A stretch of 64,000 nt of DNA, taken from assembly GCF_000961795.1 (NCBI RefSeq), contig NZ_LADU01000092.1, forward strand, positions 1-64,000, in the 5' to 3' direction. Within the stretch, counting starts at the first letter, position 1, and the number at the start of each line of letters is the position of its first letter. This stretch comes from Hyphomonas sp. BRH_c22. GTDB lineage: Bacteria; Pseudomonadota; Alphaproteobacteria; Caulobacterales; Hyphomonadaceae. A model generated the notes under the pieces. The model saw nothing but the letters and a program-made list of their open reading frames with translations. It searched no databases and was not told the origin of the DNA. Position numbers and translations under genes: made by a program. Below are positions 38,390-47,302 of the stretch, piece by piece.

Positions 38390-38653
38390 TCAACCGCCCT
38401 GCGCGGGGTAGCGGAAAGCGACCAGCTGGTCCAGCACGGGACCCTTATGATTGTCAGGTACGTCTTCATGCCCGATCAGCCAAGCGTACACTTCCCAATC
38501 AGGCACCGACAATATCCGCTCAAACTCATCAAGCTGGGCCTCATCGAACTCACCCAGATATTTGTCTGCGAACGACCCCATATACAGGTCCATCTCGCGA
38601 AATCCGCGCCGCCAGGCTCGAAACGTCAATTTGCGGCGCCGCGTTTCCATCAT
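38390..38653 (-). CDS. sdhE: FAD assembly factor SdhE
   Basis: 87 residues from the ATG at 38653, which has CGGAG upstream; the frame runs to 38716 but the conserved part begins RRRKLTFRAWRRGFREMDL. This contains the RGxxE motif (RGFREMD) needed for covalent flavinylation of SdhA. LDEFERILSVPDWEVYAWLIG completes the five-helix fold (seen in parts). It is divergent from recG and upstream of mfd on the same strand, an arrangement common in Alphaproteobacteria. Confidence 0.93.
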   Translation of the reverse strand: MMETRRRKLTFRAWRRGFREMDLYMGSFADKYLGEFDEAQLDEFERILSVPDWEVYAWLIGHEDVPDNHKGPVLDQLVAFRYPAQGG

Positions 38654-38750
38654 GAACTCCGGATTTGTTTGTGAGACGAGGATATAGGCCACACTTGAGA
38701 AGCGTAAACCACGCATTGTGCGCTTTGGTGCGCATGCTTAGAGTCAGTCC

Positions 38751-40823
38751 ATGCGGGACGAGCGACTTTTTCCAATGTTTGCCGGGCTGGATACGCTCAC
38801 GGGTGTGGGGCCGAAGATGAAGCCCTTGCTTGAGCGGCTCGTCGATGGTGAAACCATATGGGACTTGTTGCTGCACCTGCCTGAACGCTGGGTCGACCGC
38901 CGGGTCCGCGCGAGCTTCGACCAGGTTGTTTTCGGAGAAGTCGCCACCGTTCAGGGAGAGGTTCACGCCTATCAAGCGCCCTATTCTGACAAGGCACCCC
39001 ACCGAATCCAATTGTTTGACGGGACCGGATTCCTCACTCTTGCCTTCTTCCGGGCCGACGGCCGGTGGCTGCAAGGCCAATTCCCGCTTGGTTCGACTCG
39101 TATTGTCTCGGGGCGGGTGGAGGACTTCAAGGGTGAGCGCCAGATGACACATCCGGACTATATTGTGGATCCTGCCAAGGGAGACCAACCGCCCGAGGTC
39201 GAGCCCATTTACGGCCTCACTGCGGGCCTCACCAACAAAAGGGTCCACAGCCTGGCCGTTCAGGCGCTGAACAGCGTACCGGATGGCTTGCCGGAATGGA
39301 GCGATGTGCACCTGGTTGCGCAGAAGGGGTGGGTGGGATTCAAGGATGCCCTCATCGGACTGCATAATCCACCAGTCTATGACGAGACGGCGTTCGACCT
39401 GGCACGAGAACGGCTCGCCTATGATGAGGCTCTTGCCCGCGAATCGGCTTTTGCCCTTGCCCGGGCAAGTCGAAAGCGCCGGAATGCGCCGCCCATACCC
39501 CAGGCTCAAGTCGCACAATCGCGCCTGGCGCGCAGCCTGCCCTATAGACAGACCGGTGCACAGGTTCGGGCCGTTGCCGAGATCAGCGAGGACATGGCGC
39601 GCCAATCGCCCATGCGCCGGATGCTCCAGGGCGATGTGGGGTCAGGCAAGACACTTGTCGGAGCGATGGCCGCCGTACAGGCTGCGGCTGGCGGATTCCA
39701 GTCCGCATTCATGGTGCCGACCGAAGTGTTGGCGCGCCAACAGTTCGAGACTTTGGACAGGCTGCTTTCACCTCAAGGCTATGTCGTAGCCTCGTTGACG
39801 GGGAGAGACAAAGGAGCCGCCCGAGAAGGGACACTTCTCGGGCTCGCAGACGGGTCGATCCATGTTGTTGCCGGAACGCACGCCCTGTTCCAGGAATCGG
39901 TCAGCTTTCGAAATCTCGGCCTCATTATCGTTGACGAGCAGCATCGCTTTGGCGTGCAGGATCGCATGCGGCTGGTGAGCAAGGCCACTTCGCCGCACAT
40001 GCTTGTGATGAGCGCGACGCCAATACCGAGAACGCTGGCTCAGGCGGTGCATGGCGATCTGGACGTTACGATTCTTGATGAAAAGCCGCAGGGCCGAAAG
40101 CCGATCGAGACGCGCGCCCTGCCGGATACGCGGATAGACGAAGTTGTGGACGCCGTGGGCCGCGCTGTAAGGCGTGGGGAGCAGGCCTTCTGGGTGTGCC
40201 CCAAGGTTGATGTCGATGACGACGATTCCACCGCAGTCGGTCGGCATGCAGCCCTGGCCGAGCAGCTGGGAGTTCCTGTTGGCCTGGTGCACGGGAGATT
40301 GAAACCGACCGAAAAGGACACCGCTCTCGAGGACTTCCGATCAGGCCGAACGAAAATACTGGTGGCGACCACGGTCATCGAAGTTGGCGTCGATGTGCCT
40401 GAAGCGACGATCATGGTCATAGAACGCGCGGAAGGCTTTGGGCTGGCCCAGCTGCACCAGTTGCGAGGCAGGGTCGGGCGCGGTGACAAGCCTTCATTCT
40501 GCCTGTTGCTGTATCGCCCTCCCCTCGGAGACATGGCACGCGAACGTCTTGAGACCCTGCGACGAACGGAGGACGGCTTCGAGATTGCCGAGGCAGACTT
40601 CAAGTTACGAGGGCCGGGCGATATGCTCGGATTGCGTCAGGCCGGCGCCACCGATTATCGCCTGATTGACCTGTCACGTCATGCCGGCTTACTGGCAATC
40701 GCCAAGAAGGACGCAACGGCTGCTATCGACGCAGATCCCGAACTGGCTGGCCCACGCGGCCAGGCACTTCGGCTTGTCCGCGAGCTTCTGACACCTCGCG
40801 TCCCAACCGGCCATTCGGGCTAG
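38751..40823 (+). CDS. recG: ATP-dependent DNA helicase RecG
   Basis: 690 residues. N-terminal wedge/OB domain (about 65-160), Walker A GDVGSGKTLVGAMAA (about 291-305), DEQH box VDEQHRFGVQDR, helicase motifs VMSATPIPRTLA and QLRGRVGRG, and C-terminal FKLRGPGDMLGLRQAG. Remodels stalled replication forks and branch-migrates Holliday junctions. Divergent from sdhE; ends two bases from the convergent DUF502 gene stop. Confidence 0.96.
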   Translation: MRDERLFPMFAGLDTLTGVGPKMKPLLERLVDGETIWDLLLHLPERWVDRRVRASFDQVVFGEVATVQGEVHAYQAPYSDKAPHRIQLFDGTGFLTLAFFRADGRWLQGQFPLGSTRIVSGRVEDFKGERQMTHPDYIVDPAKGDQPPEVEPIYGLTAGLTNKRVHSLAVQALNSVPDGLPEWSDVHLVAQKGWVGFKDALIGLHNPPVYDETAFDLARERLAYDEALARESAFALARASRKRRNAPPIPQAQVAQSRLARSLPYRQTGAQVRAVAEISEDMARQSPMRRMLQGDVGSGKTLVGAMAAVQAAAGGFQSAFMVPTEVLARQQFETLDRLLSPQGYVVASLTGRDKGAAREGTLLGLADGSIHVVAGTHALFQESVSFRNLGLIIVDEQHRFGVQDRMRLVSKATSPHMLVMSATPIPRTLAQAVHGDLDVTILDEKPQGRKPIETRALPDTRIDEVVDAVGRAVRRGEQAFWVCPKVDVDDDDSTAVGRHAALAEQLGVPVGLVHGRLKPTEKDTALEDFRSGRTKILVATTVIEVGVDVPEATIMVIERAEGFGLAQLHQLRGRVGRGDKPSFCLLLYRPPLGDMARERLETLRRTEDGFEIAEADFKLRGPGDMLGLRQAGATDYRLIDLSRHAGLLAIAKKDATAAIDADPELAGPRGQALRLVRELLTPRVPTGHSG

Positions 40824-40825
40824 CG

Positions 40826-41554
40826 TCATTTTCCGGATTGAGATGTCAACGTTTTGGAAGACTTCGACTCAGGCTTGGGCGATGGTGGAAACTCAGGAAC
40901 AACTAGTCCCGCCGACAGGATCATTTTTGCACCTTCTTCGACGGTCATGCTGAGCCGGATTACCTCACGGGCATCCAGATACATCAGGAAACCCGATGTC
41001 GGGTTTGGTGTGGTCGGGACGAAGATGCCAAGGAAATCCGGGCCTAAAGCGGCGCCGATCTCTCCCCTGGCAGGGGATGATACAAATCCGAGGCACCATG
41101 TTCCAGGCTTTGGATATTCTACGAGGACTACTTCGCTGAACTGATCCGTATTGTCCTTGGCAAAGACTTCCACCAGTTGCTTGAACGCAGAATAAAGGGA
41201 GCGAACGATCGGAACCTGGCCCAGAATGCGGTCGCCAACAGAAATGACAGACCGCCCGATCAAGTTGGTTGCAATGGCGCCCAAGATGGTCAGAAAGACC
41301 ACGAGAACGATCAGGCCAAATCCCGGAACTGCATATTTGAGGTAGGTTTCAGGGTTCAGCGCGGCCGGAATAAGCGGCACAACGCGCCGGTCGATTTCAC
41401 TAATAAGGAACTGAAGAATAAGGAAAGTTACCGCGATAGGCGCGGCAATGACCATGCCAGCAAAGAAACGTCCTCTGAGCCAGGCGAACAGGCTTTGAGG
41501 ATGCGGCTTTTCTGGCGACAAGGGGCCGCCTTCGTGGTCGTTCCGTCGAGCCAT
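40826..41554 (-). CDS. DUF502 membrane protein
   Basis: 242 residues. Two membrane helices (about 28-50 and 70-95) with RGRFFAGMVIAAPIAVTFLI at the start, then GRSVISVGDRILGQVPIVRSLYSAFKQLVE and a soluble domain with VPTTPNPTSGFLMYLDAREV, the DUF502 signature. The Pro/Ser/Lys-rich tail is probably disordered. Function unknown; related plant proteins affect membrane trafficking. Faces recG in a convergent pair. Confidence 0.88.
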   Translation of the reverse strand: MARRNDHEGGPLSPEKPHPQSLFAWLRGRFFAGMVIAAPIAVTFLILQFLISEIDRRVVPLIPAALNPETYLKYAVPGFGLIVLVVFLTILGAIATNLIGRSVISVGDRILGQVPIVRSLYSAFKQLVEVFAKDNTDQFSEVVLVEYPKPGTWCLGFVSSPARGEIGAALGPDFLGIFVPTTPNPTSGFLMYLDAREVIRLSMTVEEGAKMILSAGLVVPEFPPSPKPESKSSKTLTSQSGK

Positions 41555-41635
41555 CAGGCCCCTCCAATCTTATGGCTCAAGGTTACTCTGGGTAAGACCT
41601 TGGCGTGCCTCTTGTTCCGCGCGATTGTGTCAAAG

Positions 41636-42637
41636 ATGGGAAGCACAGATCAGATTGAAAGAGCTTTGGAAAGCTGGGCCCGCCGCGATTTCGGCGAAAG
41701 TGCGCATATTGCAGCCTTGAAACGATTATCGGGTGGGGCCAGCCAGGAAACATGGGCCTTCGAAATGGTGCAAGGCGCGACGCATCATCGCCTGATCCTT
41801 CGCCGTGTACCGGGAGGCGAATCGGTTACCCGGTCTTCTGAGGCCATCAACCTGCGCACTGAATCAGCTTTGCTTGGGTGCGCCCAGCGGGCAGGCGTAC
41901 CTGTTCCCGGCGTGCTGGGTGTCTTCGAGCCCGGCAGCGACCTTGGCGAGGCATTTGTGATGCATCGGATCGAAGGGGAAACGATCGGCCGGAAAATCCT
42001 GCGCGACGAGGCCTATAAATCGGCGCTGCCCTTGCTCGCGGCACAGTGCGGTCAAGCGCTGGCAGGAATTCACGCAGTGGACCTGGCTACGCTACCGGAT
42101 TTGCCTCGTAGCAATGGCGCAGACCAGATTCGGAAGTACGAAGACATATACCGCAATTTTGACCTGCCACGACCGGTGTTTGAACTGGCGTTTTCCTGGC
42201 TCAAGGCTAATGAGCCGACCGCTCATGCGCCTGTTCTGGTGCATGGCGACTTTCGGCTTGGCAATCTTATCGTCGATTCAAATGGACTGGCCTCGGTCCT
42301 GGACTGGGAACTCGCGCATATCGGTGATCCGCGCGAAGACATTGCCTGGATTTGCGTAAATTCCTGGAGGTTCGGCCAGATCGAGCACCGCGTCGGCGGG
42401 TTTGGTGAACTTGAAGAGATGTTGGCCGCATACGCTGCCGCTGGCGGCGCGCGCTTCGAGGCGCGGGAGATCGACTGGTGGGAAACACTGGGCAGCCTGA
42501 AATGGGGTATCATGTGCATGATCATGTACGAAGCTTTCCGGTCTGGTGGTGATCCGAGTGTCGAACGCGCCGCCATAGGCAGACGCGTTTCTGAAACGGA
42601 GATTGACCTGCTCAATCTGCTCGAAAAGGCGCTTTGA
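41636..42637 (+). CDS. Aminoglycoside-phosphotransferase-type kinase (acyl-CoA metabolism associated)
   Basis: 333 residues from the ATG at 41636; the frame is open much further upstream but overlaps the divergent DUF502 gene. Protein-kinase-like fold: LSGGASQETWAF (ATP-binding loop), HGDFRLGNLIVD (catalytic loop with Asp), LDWELAHIGDPREDIAW (Mg-binding). Homologues are usually next to acyl-CoA dehydrogenases and DUF6285 proteins, and some are fused to acyl-CoA dehydrogenase. A DUF6285 gene follows one base after the stop, but no dehydrogenase is seen here. Substrate unknown; antibiotic resistance is unlikely. Confidence 0.85.
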   Translation: MGSTDQIERALESWARRDFGESAHIAALKRLSGGASQETWAFEMVQGATHHRLILRRVPGGESVTRSSEAINLRTESALLGCAQRAGVPVPGVLGVFEPGSDLGEAFVMHRIEGETIGRKILRDEAYKSALPLLAAQCGQALAGIHAVDLATLPDLPRSNGADQIRKYEDIYRNFDLPRPVFELAFSWLKANEPTAHAPVLVHGDFRLGNLIVDSNGLASVLDWELAHIGDPREDIAWICVNSWRFGQIEHRVGGFGELEEMLAAYAAAGGARFEAREIDWWETLGSLKWGIMCMIMYEAFRSGGDPSVERAAIGRRVSETEIDLLNLLEKAL

Positions 42638-42638
42638 C

Positions 42639-43022
42639 ATGCATGATGCCCCCTCTCCTTCTGAGTTGATTGCAGCTGTTAAATCATTCATCGACAAAGC
42701 GGCCGCTCCACAACTGACCGGCCATGCCGCCTTTCATGCGCGCGTCGCATCCAACGTGCTCGCAACCTTGCTGCGCGAACTTGAACATCGCCCGGCTGCC
42801 GAGCACGATGAATCCGAGCGCCTGCGTGAAATCCTGGGCGCAGCGCCAGACGCAACGGTCCACGACATGAACCGCGACCTGTGCGGACGCATACGTGATG
42901 GCCATATGGATGCTGCAACACCTGGCTTGTTCCAGCATCTCAAAACGACCACAATCGACCAGCTGTCTATAGATCAACCGAACTATTCCGGACTTGAGGC
43001 CGCGCGCTCCAGGCCCGGCTGA
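42639..43022 (+). CDS. DUF6285 protein
   Basis: 127 residues, mostly alpha helical. The pattern PSPSELIAAVKSFIDKAA with HAAFHARVASNVLATLLREL is the one found in small proteins encoded next to APH-type kinases of acyl-CoA operons. It starts one base after the kinase stop and is probably co-translated and functionally paired with it. No catalytic motif is visible. Function unknown. Confidence 0.75.
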   Translation: MHDAPSPSELIAAVKSFIDKAAAPQLTGHAAFHARVASNVLATLLRELEHRPAAEHDESERLREILGAAPDATVHDMNRDLCGRIRDGHMDAATPGLFQHLKTTTIDQLSIDQPNYSGLEAARSRPG

Positions 43023-43049
43023 TAAAGCTGAGACGAGCGAGAACCTTCC

Positions 43050-43871
43050 ATGAAACGCGTGTTACTGGCCATCGGCATACTCTTTGTATTGGCTGTGGGA
43101 TTGGGGCCGTGGGCCTATAGAACACTCTTCGCGCCGGGCGAGCCATTAGCTCTCCCGGCCTTTGACTATCGTACCACTGATAGCTGGGCAGCATTACCGG
43201 CCGAGGTTCCCGCGCCAGTCTGGAAAGATGGGTGGGCCGTGGATGTCATTCTCATCGCGCCCGATGCTGGTCTGGCGCCCCGCTCGGAAGCCGAACTCGC
43301 CTCACAAACTACACGCGCCGGTGCACAGGCAAAACGCATGGCGGAATCACTGGCGGCTGTGGGTCCGGTTTATGCGCCCCTTTTCCGGAGAGATTCGGAG
43401 CAAACCGATTTGTCTACAGCATTCCAGCAATATGTAGACACCCACAACCGCGGCCGGGCATTTGTCATCGCGACGGATCACACTCTGACGGCTGAGGCAT
43501 TTGCGGGTCTGAAAGCAGATGATACGCTGCGCGAACGCTTTGGCGGATTTTTGAGACTCACACGGGACATTGGTTCGGACGATCCCTTTCCCGCAATCGA
43601 TGGTGCAGCTAGTTTGAAAGACTACTGTCCGGACCAGTATAGTGAATTGTCAGACTGTCAGCCGATAGTCCGGATTGGACGTCAGGATGGCATGATGATT
43701 GTTGCTCAGGACTCGCCAGTTGGCGGCGACAACCTATCGGGACTGACCTCATGGCTGGAGGCCAATGTCGCCAAGACTGCCGAACCACTGGGCTCGCTTG
43801 AAGAAGTCGAGATCATCGACATTCGGCGGCCCGGAGATACAGACGAAAACCGCGCCACGGACAAAGACTAG
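43050..43871 (+). CDS. Membrane-anchored DUF3089-like hydrolase with a degenerate nucleophile motif
   Basis: 273 residues. One N-terminal hydrophobic helix (about 4-24) is a signal peptide or anchor. The region DVILIAPDAG, GPVYAPLFRRDSE, and AFQQYVDTHNRGRAFVIATDH follows the DUF3089 alpha/beta-hydrolase layout, but the usual GHSQG nucleophile elbow is ATDHTLT, so the catalytic serine is missing. It may be a non-catalytic homologue or use another residue. Follows the kinase-DUF6285 pair by 27 bases on the same strand. Ends two bases from the convergent maiA stop. Confidence 0.6.
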   Translation: MKRVLLAIGILFVLAVGLGPWAYRTLFAPGEPLALPAFDYRTTDSWAALPAEVPAPVWKDGWAVDVILIAPDAGLAPRSEAELASQTTRAGAQAKRMAESLAAVGPVYAPLFRRDSEQTDLSTAFQQYVDTHNRGRAFVIATDHTLTAEAFAGLKADDTLRERFGGFLRLTRDIGSDDPFPAIDGAASLKDYCPDQYSELSDCQPIVRIGRQDGMMIVAQDSPVGGDNLSGLTSWLEANVAKTAEPLGSLEEVEIIDIRRPGDTDENRATDKD

Positions 43872-43873
43872 GA

Positions 43874-44515
43874 TCAGCCTCTTTGTTGGGCGTCGGGTGC
43901 GGCGCGCACAAATGCGTCCAACTGACAGCATGCCGCATCAACTTCGAGCAGCCTGGGGAAAGCCGACAGGTCCATGTCAAAACGCTTCGCGTTCGCCACT
44001 TGCGGCACGAGACAAGTCTCTGCAATGGTTGGTGCTTCACCAAACAAAAACCTACTGCTCGGCAAGTCTCGTGCAATTACCTCAAGTGCTGAAAAACCGC
44101 GACGAATCCAGTCATGATACCAGTGGGTTATTGCCGTATCGTCCGCACCAAAATCATTCCGCAAGGCAGCCAGTACCGACAGATTGTTGAGCGGGTGAAT
44201 GTCACAGGCAATCGTATCCGCGAAAGACCGTGCCTGAAGCCGTTTCCACGGATCGGACGGGAGTAGTGCCGGACCAGGAAAGCTCTCGTCAATCCATTCA
44301 ATGATCGCCATGGATTGGCCTATAACGCGGTCATCCACCTCGATAGATGGCACCCGCATCTGTGGATTGATCGTGCGATACTCGCTTTGCAACTGTTCGT
44401 CTCGACCCGGTGCGATGTTCACCGGTATGCTCTCGTAAGTCACACCCTTCAGGTTCAGTGCGATACGAACACGGTAAGCGGCCGAGGAACGCCAATAGTC
44501 ATATAGCTTCAGCAT
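43874..44515 (-). CDS. maiA: Maleylacetoacetate isomerase (zeta-class GST)
   Basis: 213 residues. N-terminal thioredoxin-like domain with SSAAYRVRIALNLKG, the zeta-class signature including the catalytic Ser, then MRVPSIEVDD and GQSMAIIEWID, and the C-terminal helical domain with CDIHPLNNLSVL. Isomerises maleylacetoacetate in tyrosine degradation using glutathione. It follows astB by 16 bases on the same strand; this placement in an arginine operon is unexpected, and homogentisate dioxygenase/fumarylacetoacetase genes are not in the window. Confidence 0.9.
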   Translation of the reverse strand: MLKLYDYWRSSAAYRVRIALNLKGVTYESIPVNIAPGRDEQLQSEYRTINPQMRVPSIEVDDRVIGQSMAIIEWIDESFPGPALLPSDPWKRLQARSFADTIACDIHPLNNLSVLAALRNDFGADDTAITHWYHDWIRRGFSALEVIARDLPSSRFLFGEAPTIAETCLVPQVANAKRFDMDLSAFPRLLEVDAACCQLDAFVRAAPDAQQRG

Positions 44516-44531
44516 TCGTCTCTCCGGCTAG

Positions 44532-45851
44532 TCATGCAAGGGATTCAAGATCAAGCACCCCGAGAATCTGTTCGCGGGCGGCACGGCATTCATCGGCGAA
44601 TTTGGGGTCAGCGAGATCCGATGGCGCAAGGCGGTCACGATAGCTAGCGCGAACAACATCCTGAAGCTCGTCGATCACCTCGTCATCCAGCAGGACGCCT
44701 TGATGGCATGCGTCTATCTCAGATTCTGTCATGACCACACGAAGACGCAGGCAGGCTGGCCCTCCCCCGTTTCGCATGGACTGACGGACATCGACATATT
44801 CGACCCGGCCAATCGGACCGTTGCCCGACACCATCTGCTCACAAAATAAACGGGTCGAATCCATTTCCTGAGTCTCAATGGGTGCCACCAGCACGAGGCG
44901 ATCATCACCAGGCGTTTTGAGAAGTTGGGAATTGAAGAGATATGACCGTATGGCGTCCTCTATCGGGACCTCTGCGCGCGGCACCATTACCGCCTTCAGT
45001 TCGAACAGCCCGTCTGCAGCTTGGCGTATCGAGCCCAAAACGCCATCCGTATCCTCAAATGCCATCTCATGAAAGAATAGTGTATCCAGCGCGCCAACAC
45101 AGACAACATCATTGTGAAAGGCTCCTGCATTAATCGCCGCGGCTGACTGGCGCGCCAAGATTGCCCGCTGAAAATCAAGCCCATGACCTCGCACGATCGA
45201 TTCACTTGCCAAACGGCTCTGACGGGCAGGGAACCCGGTCGTACTCTCTCCTGCCAGACGCCCGAATACGAAAAGCTCTACGCCAGCCGCGCCGTGCTCG
45301 GCGCTTAAGCGTACATGATTTGCCGCGCCTTCGTCTGCGAAATCAGGATGCATTGGCAGTGCAGAGTGCACAGCGAAACAATCCTCGTCATCAAATACGG
45401 AAATGAGTGTCGCCGTCGTATCGGGGTGTTCAATGCTGCGATGAAGCATTGTGGAGAGGTTGGCCGTGGTCAAGTGCAACCGACCGTCGCCAGTGTCAGC
45501 AGACGGCGACACTGTTGCGGCATTCGCTGTCCACATATTGCTAGCCGAATAGGCCGTCTTTAGGAGGTGCGGCGCAGACCGCGCTGCAGATTCGATGATT
45601 TGCGCATCGCTGCCTGTAAATCCCGCCGAAACCAAGAAATCGAAATTGGGACGTGGCAATGGAGGCAGAACACCTTGAATGAGGCCCGCTTGAATCATCC
45701 TCCGCATCTTTTCGAGGCCCTGCAGAGCTGCTTCCCGGGGATTCGAAACCGCTCCAGCATGCGTCGCGCTGGCCAGGTTGCCATCCGACAATCCGCCATA
45801 ATTATGCGAAGGCCCGATCAATCCATCAAAGTTGACCTCAAAGGCGGTCAT
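44532..45851 (-). CDS. astB: N-succinylarginine dihydrolase
   Basis: 439 residues from the ATG overlapping the astD stop (MTAFEVNFDGLIGPSHNYGG). Second enzyme of the arginine succinyltransferase pathway: N2-succinylarginine to N2-succinylornithine plus ammonia and CO2. Typical segments are GPSHNYGGLSDGNLAS, FHNDVVCVGALDTLFFHE (catalytic His region) and MRNGGGPACLRLRV with the probable nucleophile Cys. The longer frame to 46061 lies inside astD. Confidence 0.95.
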   Translation of the reverse strand: MTAFEVNFDGLIGPSHNYGGLSDGNLASATHAGAVSNPREAALQGLEKMRRMIQAGLIQGVLPPLPRPNFDFLVSAGFTGSDAQIIESAARSAPHLLKTAYSASNMWTANAATVSPSADTGDGRLHLTTANLSTMLHRSIEHPDTTATLISVFDDEDCFAVHSALPMHPDFADEGAANHVRLSAEHGAAGVELFVFGRLAGESTTGFPARQSRLASESIVRGHGLDFQRAILARQSAAAINAGAFHNDVVCVGALDTLFFHEMAFEDTDGVLGSIRQAADGLFELKAVMVPRAEVPIEDAIRSYLFNSQLLKTPGDDRLVLVAPIETQEMDSTRLFCEQMVSGNGPIGRVEYVDVRQSMRNGGGPACLRLRVVMTESEIDACHQGVLLDDEVIDELQDVVRASYRDRLAPSDLADPKFADECRAAREQILGVLDLESLA

Positions 45852-47302
45852 TTCGGAAATCCCTGAGCGCCCATACGTTCTGCCTTGTCGGCAACCTGGC
45901 TGGCCTGCGGCCACGCACAATAATCGGCGGCATAGTATGCGCCCGGCCGGAAATTGCCCGACAGTCCCGGGCCACCGAACGGCATGGACCCGCTGGCCCC
46001 TGCAGTGGGCCGGTTGCGGTTCAGGATGCCTGCCCGCATTTCCCGGTGCGCCTTGACCCACAGGGCATCATCGTCGCTAACCAGACCGCCTGACAGGCCA
46101 TAGCGCGTCGCATTCGCCCGAATGAGAGCGTCGTCGAATGTCTTGACCCTGACAATCTGCATGAGCGGTCCAAACAATTCTTCGTCGGGCACATGATGCG
46201 CTTCCGTGACGTCTATGACGCCTGCAGTCACAAAACCGCCGCCACGATCCATGCGCTTCAACCGGCGCAAGGACTTCCCGCCGGCCTTGGACAACATCAT
46301 CTGGAAATCTGTTGCAGCCTGAGCGGCGGCCTCGGACACGAGCGGCCCCATAAATGCGCCTTCTTCGTCCCATGCTCCAATACTCAGGCCCTTGGCGCGA
46401 GCGATGATAGCCTCGACCACGGAGTCACCAAATTTCCCTTCCGGGAGTATGATCCGCCGGGCACACGAGCAACGCTGGCCCGTCGTCAGGAAACTGGACT
46501 GCGCGGCAATGTCGGCCGCCGCTTCGACATCAGCGGGATCCCATATGATCAGCGGATTATTGCCGCCCATTTCAAGCGCAAGGATTACATCGGGGCGACC
46601 TGCAAAATGCTTGTGAAAGAATACACCAGTATTGGCTGATCCCGTGAAAAGGAGGCCGTTGATTTCAGCATTGAGGAGCGCCCCTCCTGTATCTCGGGCA
46701 CCGTGGACGATATTGAGGCAGCCATCTGGAAGACCCGCAGCCTGAAAAGCTTCAGCCATGAGCGCCGCGACACCTGGTGCTAGTTCAGATGGCTTGAATA
46801 CACACGTGTTGCCTGCGAGTAGCGCTGGAACGATATGCCCGTTGGGCAAGTGACCCGGAAAATTGAAAGGCCCAAACACAGCCAAGACCCCGTGAGCGCG
46901 GTGTGTAAGGTGTGACGAACCGAACGCAGCCTGTTCGAATTTCGAACCTGCTCGCTCATTCTGCGCCGCGATGGAGACCGAGACCTTGGCTTTCATCGTC
47001 GCAGCTTCAGCTCGCGTTTCCCAGAGCACTTTACCCATGTCGCGACTGATCGTCGTTGCAATCGCTTCCGTCCGCTTGCCAATCTCTTCAGCATACCGCT
47101 CAAGGATCGTCGTACGGTCTCCCTGAGGCAGCCGGGACCAATCATGAAACGCCTCGCGTGCGGAAGCGACAGCGGCATCGACCTGATTTGCAGCCGAAGC
47201 GTTGCCATCCCAGACGGCTTCTCCTGTGGCTGGACACGTATTGACCAAACGCGGACCGTGGCCTTCCGCCCATTTTCCATCTATATATACGCTAGGCATC
47301 AT
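45848..47302 (-). CDS. astD: Succinylglutamate semialdehyde dehydrogenase
   Basis: 484 residues, NAD-dependent aldehyde dehydrogenase family. Catalytic Glu in LEMGGNNPLI and catalytic Cys in FLTTGQRCSCARRI, both at the expected spacing; GPFNFPGHLPNGHIVPALLAGN is typical of AstD. Oxidises N-succinylglutamate semialdehyde to N-succinylglutamate. Overlaps astA upstream and astB downstream by four bases each. Confidence 0.93.
   Translation of the reverse strand: MMPSVYIDGKWAEGHGPRLVNTCPATGEAVWDGNASAANQVDAAVASAREAFHDWSRLPQGDRTTILERYAEEIGKRTEAIATTISRDMGKVLWETRAEAATMKAKVSVSIAAQNERAGSKFEQAAFGSSHLTHRAHGVLAVFGPFNFPGHLPNGHIVPALLAGNTCVFKPSELAPGVAALMAEAFQAAGLPDGCLNIVHGARDTGGALLNAEINGLLFTGSANTGVFFHKHFAGRPDVILALEMGGNNPLIIWDPADVEAAADIAAQSSFLTTGQRCSCARRIILPEGKFGDSVVEAIIARAKGLSIGAWDEEGAFMGPLVSEAAAQAATDFQMMLSKAGGKSLRRLKRMDRGGGFVTAGVIDVTEAHHVPDEELFGPLMQIVRVKTFDDALIRANATRYGLSGGLVSDDDALWVKAHREMRAGILNRNRPTAGASGSMPFGGPGLSGNFRPGAYYAADYCAWPQASQVADKAERMGAQGFPK

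Noticed and set aside
41177-41635. N-terminal extension of the APH-type kinase
   Set aside because: The extension is antisense to the DUF502 gene and has biased composition; the kinase domain begins right after the ATG at 41636.
41636-42637. Aminoglycoside resistance gene
   Set aside because: The kinase belongs to the acyl-CoA-associated APH group by motif and DUF6285 neighbour; nothing indicates drug modification.
45224-45231. Counter-oriented KOPS-like octamer
   Set aside because: A single GGGCAGGG in the opposite sense does not offset the consistent orientation of the others; KOPS orientation is a bias, not a rule.
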